Origin: Cladorhizidae sp. MBARI D1340-BT2
Lineage: Eukaryota > Porifera > Demospongiae > Poecilosclerida > Cladorhizidae
Assembly (NCBI GenBank): GCA_028752905.1
Contig: JAQNBH010000002.1
Location: 22,207,059-22,271,058 of the forward strand
Reading direction: 5' to 3'
DNA length: 64,000 bases
Under the pieces are notes generated by a model. The model was not told where the DNA came from. It did no database searches and saw only the letters and a program-made list of their open reading frames with translations. Within the stretch, counting starts at the first letter, position 1. Each line of letters starts with the position of its first letter. A program made the position numbers and the translations under genes. This document shows positions 61,201-64,000 of this stretch, piece by piece.

Positions 61201-61558
61201 GAAAATGAGAAACATATAGACCAAATTAGGGCAAATATCAAGAACATGTTTAGCATCAAGTAAGAGTACAATTCATAACTGCCCTAATTAACAAGACCAA
61301 AGTCCCAGATTTTGTCAACTGATAGAGAAGGCCCTTATCTGCAACATGTGAACAGATTATCAATAAATGTAGTGGTTTTTCACTGGCAGGCCACCGCTTT
61401 GGCAACTGGAAAACGCCAGGAAAAATCCCAAACCTTACCACTTCAAATCACCATAACTTGCTAATACTTAGAGTACTCAAAATTTTGGCACGTACAAAAG
61501 ACAGATAATTAGAAGGGCTATCCGGTGATATAAAAATTATCTTTTTGGGGTAAAGTGT
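54798..61558. repeat. Segmental duplication, right copy (offset 10,508 bp)
   Basis: Counterpart of 44,290-51,050: gtactatt at 55,587 and 59,627, cataattatag near 57,983 and 60,003, cgggaggaaaatg near 58,373, ccagtaaaaatc near 58,594, and tcctagattt near 60,497. Its left part overlaps the second copy of the 3,640-bp duplication, so the two events are nested. Confidence 0.88.
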
Positions 61559-64000
61559 AGAAATGTTATGAGCTTCACGGCAAAAAAACAAGATTTTCGG
61601 GGGGGAAATGAGAAACATATAGACCCAATTAGGGCAAATATCAAGAACATGTTTAGCATCAAGTAAGAGTACAATTCATAACTGCCCTAATTAACAAGAC
61701 CAAAGTCCCAGATTTTGTCAACTGATAGAGAAGGCCCTTATCTGCAACATGTGAACAGATTATCAATAAATGTAGTGGTTTTTCACTGGCAGGCCACCGC
61801 TTTGGCAACTGGAAAACGCCAGGAAAAATCCCAAACCTTACCACTTCAAATCACCATAACTTGCTAATACTTAGAGTACTCAAAATTTTGGCACGTATAA
61901 AAGACAGACAATTAGAAGAGCTATTCGGTGATATAAAAATTATCTTTTTTGGGTAAAGTGTAGAAAAGTTATGAGCTTCACGGCAAAACAACAAGATTTT
62001 CGGGGGGAAAATGAGAAACATATAGACCAAATTAGGGCAAATATCAAGAACATGTTTAGCATCAAGTAAGAGTACAATTCATAACTGCCCTAATTAACAA
62101 GACCAAAGTCCCAGATTTTGTCAACTGATAGAGAAGGCCCTTATCTGCAACATGTGAACAGATTATCAATAAATGTAGTGGTTTTTCACTGGCAGGCCAC
62201 CGCTTTGGCAACTGGAAAACGCCAGGAAAAATCCCAAACCTTACCACTTCAAATCACCATAACTTGCTAATACTTAGAGTACTCAAAATTTTGGCACGTA
62301 CAAAAGACAGATAATTAGAAGGGCTATCCGGTGATATAAAAATTATCTTTTTTGGGTAAAGTGTAGAAATGTTATGAGCTTCACGGCAAAAAAACAAGAT
62401 TTTCGGGGGGGAAATGAGAAACATATAGACCCAATTAGGGCAAATATCAAGAACATGTTTAGCATCAAGTAAGAGTACAATTCATAACTGCCCTAATTAA
62501 CAAGACCAAAGACCCAGATTTTGTCAACTGATAGAGAAGGCCCTTATCTGCAACATGTGAACAGATTATCAATAAATGTAGTGGTTTTTCACTGGCAGGC
62601 CACCGCTTTGGCAACTGGAAAACGCCAGGAAAAATCCCAAACCTTACCACTTCAAATCACCATAACTTGCTAATACTTAGAGTACTCAAAATTTTGGCAC
62701 GTACAAAAGACAGATAATTAGAAGAGCTATCCGGTGATATAAAAATTATCTTTTTGGGGTAAAGTGTAGAAAAGTTATGAGCTTCACGGCAAAAAAACAA
62801 GATTTTCGGGGGGGAAATGAGAAACATATAGACCCAATTAGGGCAAATATCAAGAACATGTTTAGCATCAAGTAAGAGTACAATTCATAACTGCCCTAAT
62901 TAACAAGACCAAAGTCCCAGATTTTGTCAACTGATAGAGAAGGCCCTTATCTGCAACATGTGAACAGATTATCAATAAATGTAGTGGTTTTTCACTGGCA
63001 GGCCACCGCTTTGGCAACTGGAAAACGCCAGGAAAAATCCCAAACCTTACCACTTCAAATCACCATAACTTGCTAATACTTAGAGTACTCAAAATTTTGG
63101 CACGTACAAAAGACAGACAATTAGAAGAGCTATTCGGTGATATAAAAATTATCTTTTTTGGGTAAAGTGTAGAAAAGTTATGAGCTTCACGGCAAAACAA
63201 CAAGATTTTCGGGGGGAAAATGAGAAACATATAGACCAAATTAGGGCAAATATCAAGAACATGTTTAGCATCAAGTAAGAGTACAATTCATAACTGCCCT
63301 AATTAACAAGACCAAAGTCCCAGATTTTGTCAACTGATAGAGAAGGCCCTTATCTGCAACATGTGAACAGATTATCAATAAATGTAGTGGTTTTTCACTG
63401 GCAGGCCACCGCTTTGGCAACTGGAAAACGCCAGGAAAAATCCCAAACCTTACCACTTCAAATCACCATAACTTGCTAATACTTAGAGTACTCAAAATTT
63501 TGGCACGTACAAAAGACAGATAATTAGAAGGGCTATCCGGTGATATAAAAATTATCTTTTTTGGGTAAAGTGTAGAAATGTTATGAGCTTCACGGCAAAA
63601 AAACAAGATTTTCGGGGGGGAAATGAGAAACATATAGACCCAATTAGGGCAAATATCAAGAACATGTTTAGCATCAAGTAAGAGTACAATTCATAACTGC
63701 CCTAATTAACAAGACCAAAGACCCAGATTTTGTCAACTGATAGAGAAGGCCCTTATCTGCAACATGTGAACAGATTATCAATAAATGTAGTGGTTTTTCA
63801 CTGGCAGGCCACCGCTTTGGCAACTGGAAAACGCCAGGAAAAATCCCAAACCTTACCACTTCAAATCACCATAACTTGCTAATACTTAGAGTACTCAAAA
63901 TTTTGGCACGTACAAAAGACAGATAATTAGAAGAGCTATCCGGTGATATAAAAATTATCTTTTTGGGGTAAAGTGTAGAAAAGTTATGAGCTTCACGGCA

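Larger units (their letters stand above)
36578..64000. repeat. Satellite domain 2, right part: A-only array with nested higher-order repeats
   Basis: After the remainder of the interrupted monomer (36,578-36,603), 68 A units run from 36,604 to the window end; the last is cut by the edge. Units are 403 bp, or 406/407 bp where they carry a 3- or 4-nt insertion just before the gacc motif. Private variants (gaggact, gtactatt, ccagtaaa, tcctaga, cataattatag, caagtacatg) recur at fixed distances of 2,018, 3,640 and 10,508 bp, so whole multimers were duplicated. No gene is supported. Confidence 0.96.

Overview
This window is almost entirely eukaryotic tandem satellite DNA with one DNA transposon inserted in it. 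No ordinary host gene, rRNA, tRNA or prokaryotic feature is visible. The one gene, inside the transposon, has a GT-AG intron of about 80 nt and a pogo/Jerky-type (CENP-B-like) transposase with a C-terminal PHD-like finger. This points to an animal, probably an invertebrate with compact introns; the species cannot be named from the sequence.

Satellite. The basic monomer (unit A) is about 403 bp and AT-rich. I count 137 essentially complete A units plus one 5'-truncated unit. Each A unit has an almost invariant first half of about 210 bp and a polymorphic second half of about 190 bp that defines the subtypes. In the left 24.6 kb, A units are interrupted by eleven copies of a second, unrelated block of 506 bp (unit B; one copy cut by the window edge, one truncated). 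Unit B is itself made of six degenerate half-units of about 85 bp. From 24,620 to the end only A units occur, arranged in higher-order repeats: a 1,212-bp trimer (26-28.7 kb), a 2,018-bp pentamer (about 37-46 kb), a 3,640-bp tandem duplication (about 50.8-58.2 kb), and a segment of about 6.8 kb repeated at an offset of 10,508 bp (about 44.3-51.0 and 54.8-61.5 kb).

Transposon. Positions 33,471-36,577 (3,107 bp) hold an element with 25-bp terminal inverted repeats (one mismatch) flanked by a TA target duplication, inserted into the variable half of one A unit. It encodes, in order, a psq-type helix-turn-helix split by an intron, a CENP-B/Tc5-type DNA-binding domain, a DDE_1 catalytic domain with all three acidic motifs, the conserved C-terminal transposase motifs, a long charged helix and a PHD-like zinc finger. 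The reading frame shifts at three places after the catalytic core, so this copy looks inactive unless some shifts are unrecognised splicing or assembly errors. Extra copies of the terminal motif lie just inside both ends.

Layout: 1-24,619 mixed A+B satellite; 24,620-33,470 A-only satellite; 33,471-36,577 transposon; 36,578-64,000 A-only satellite with nested higher-order repeats.
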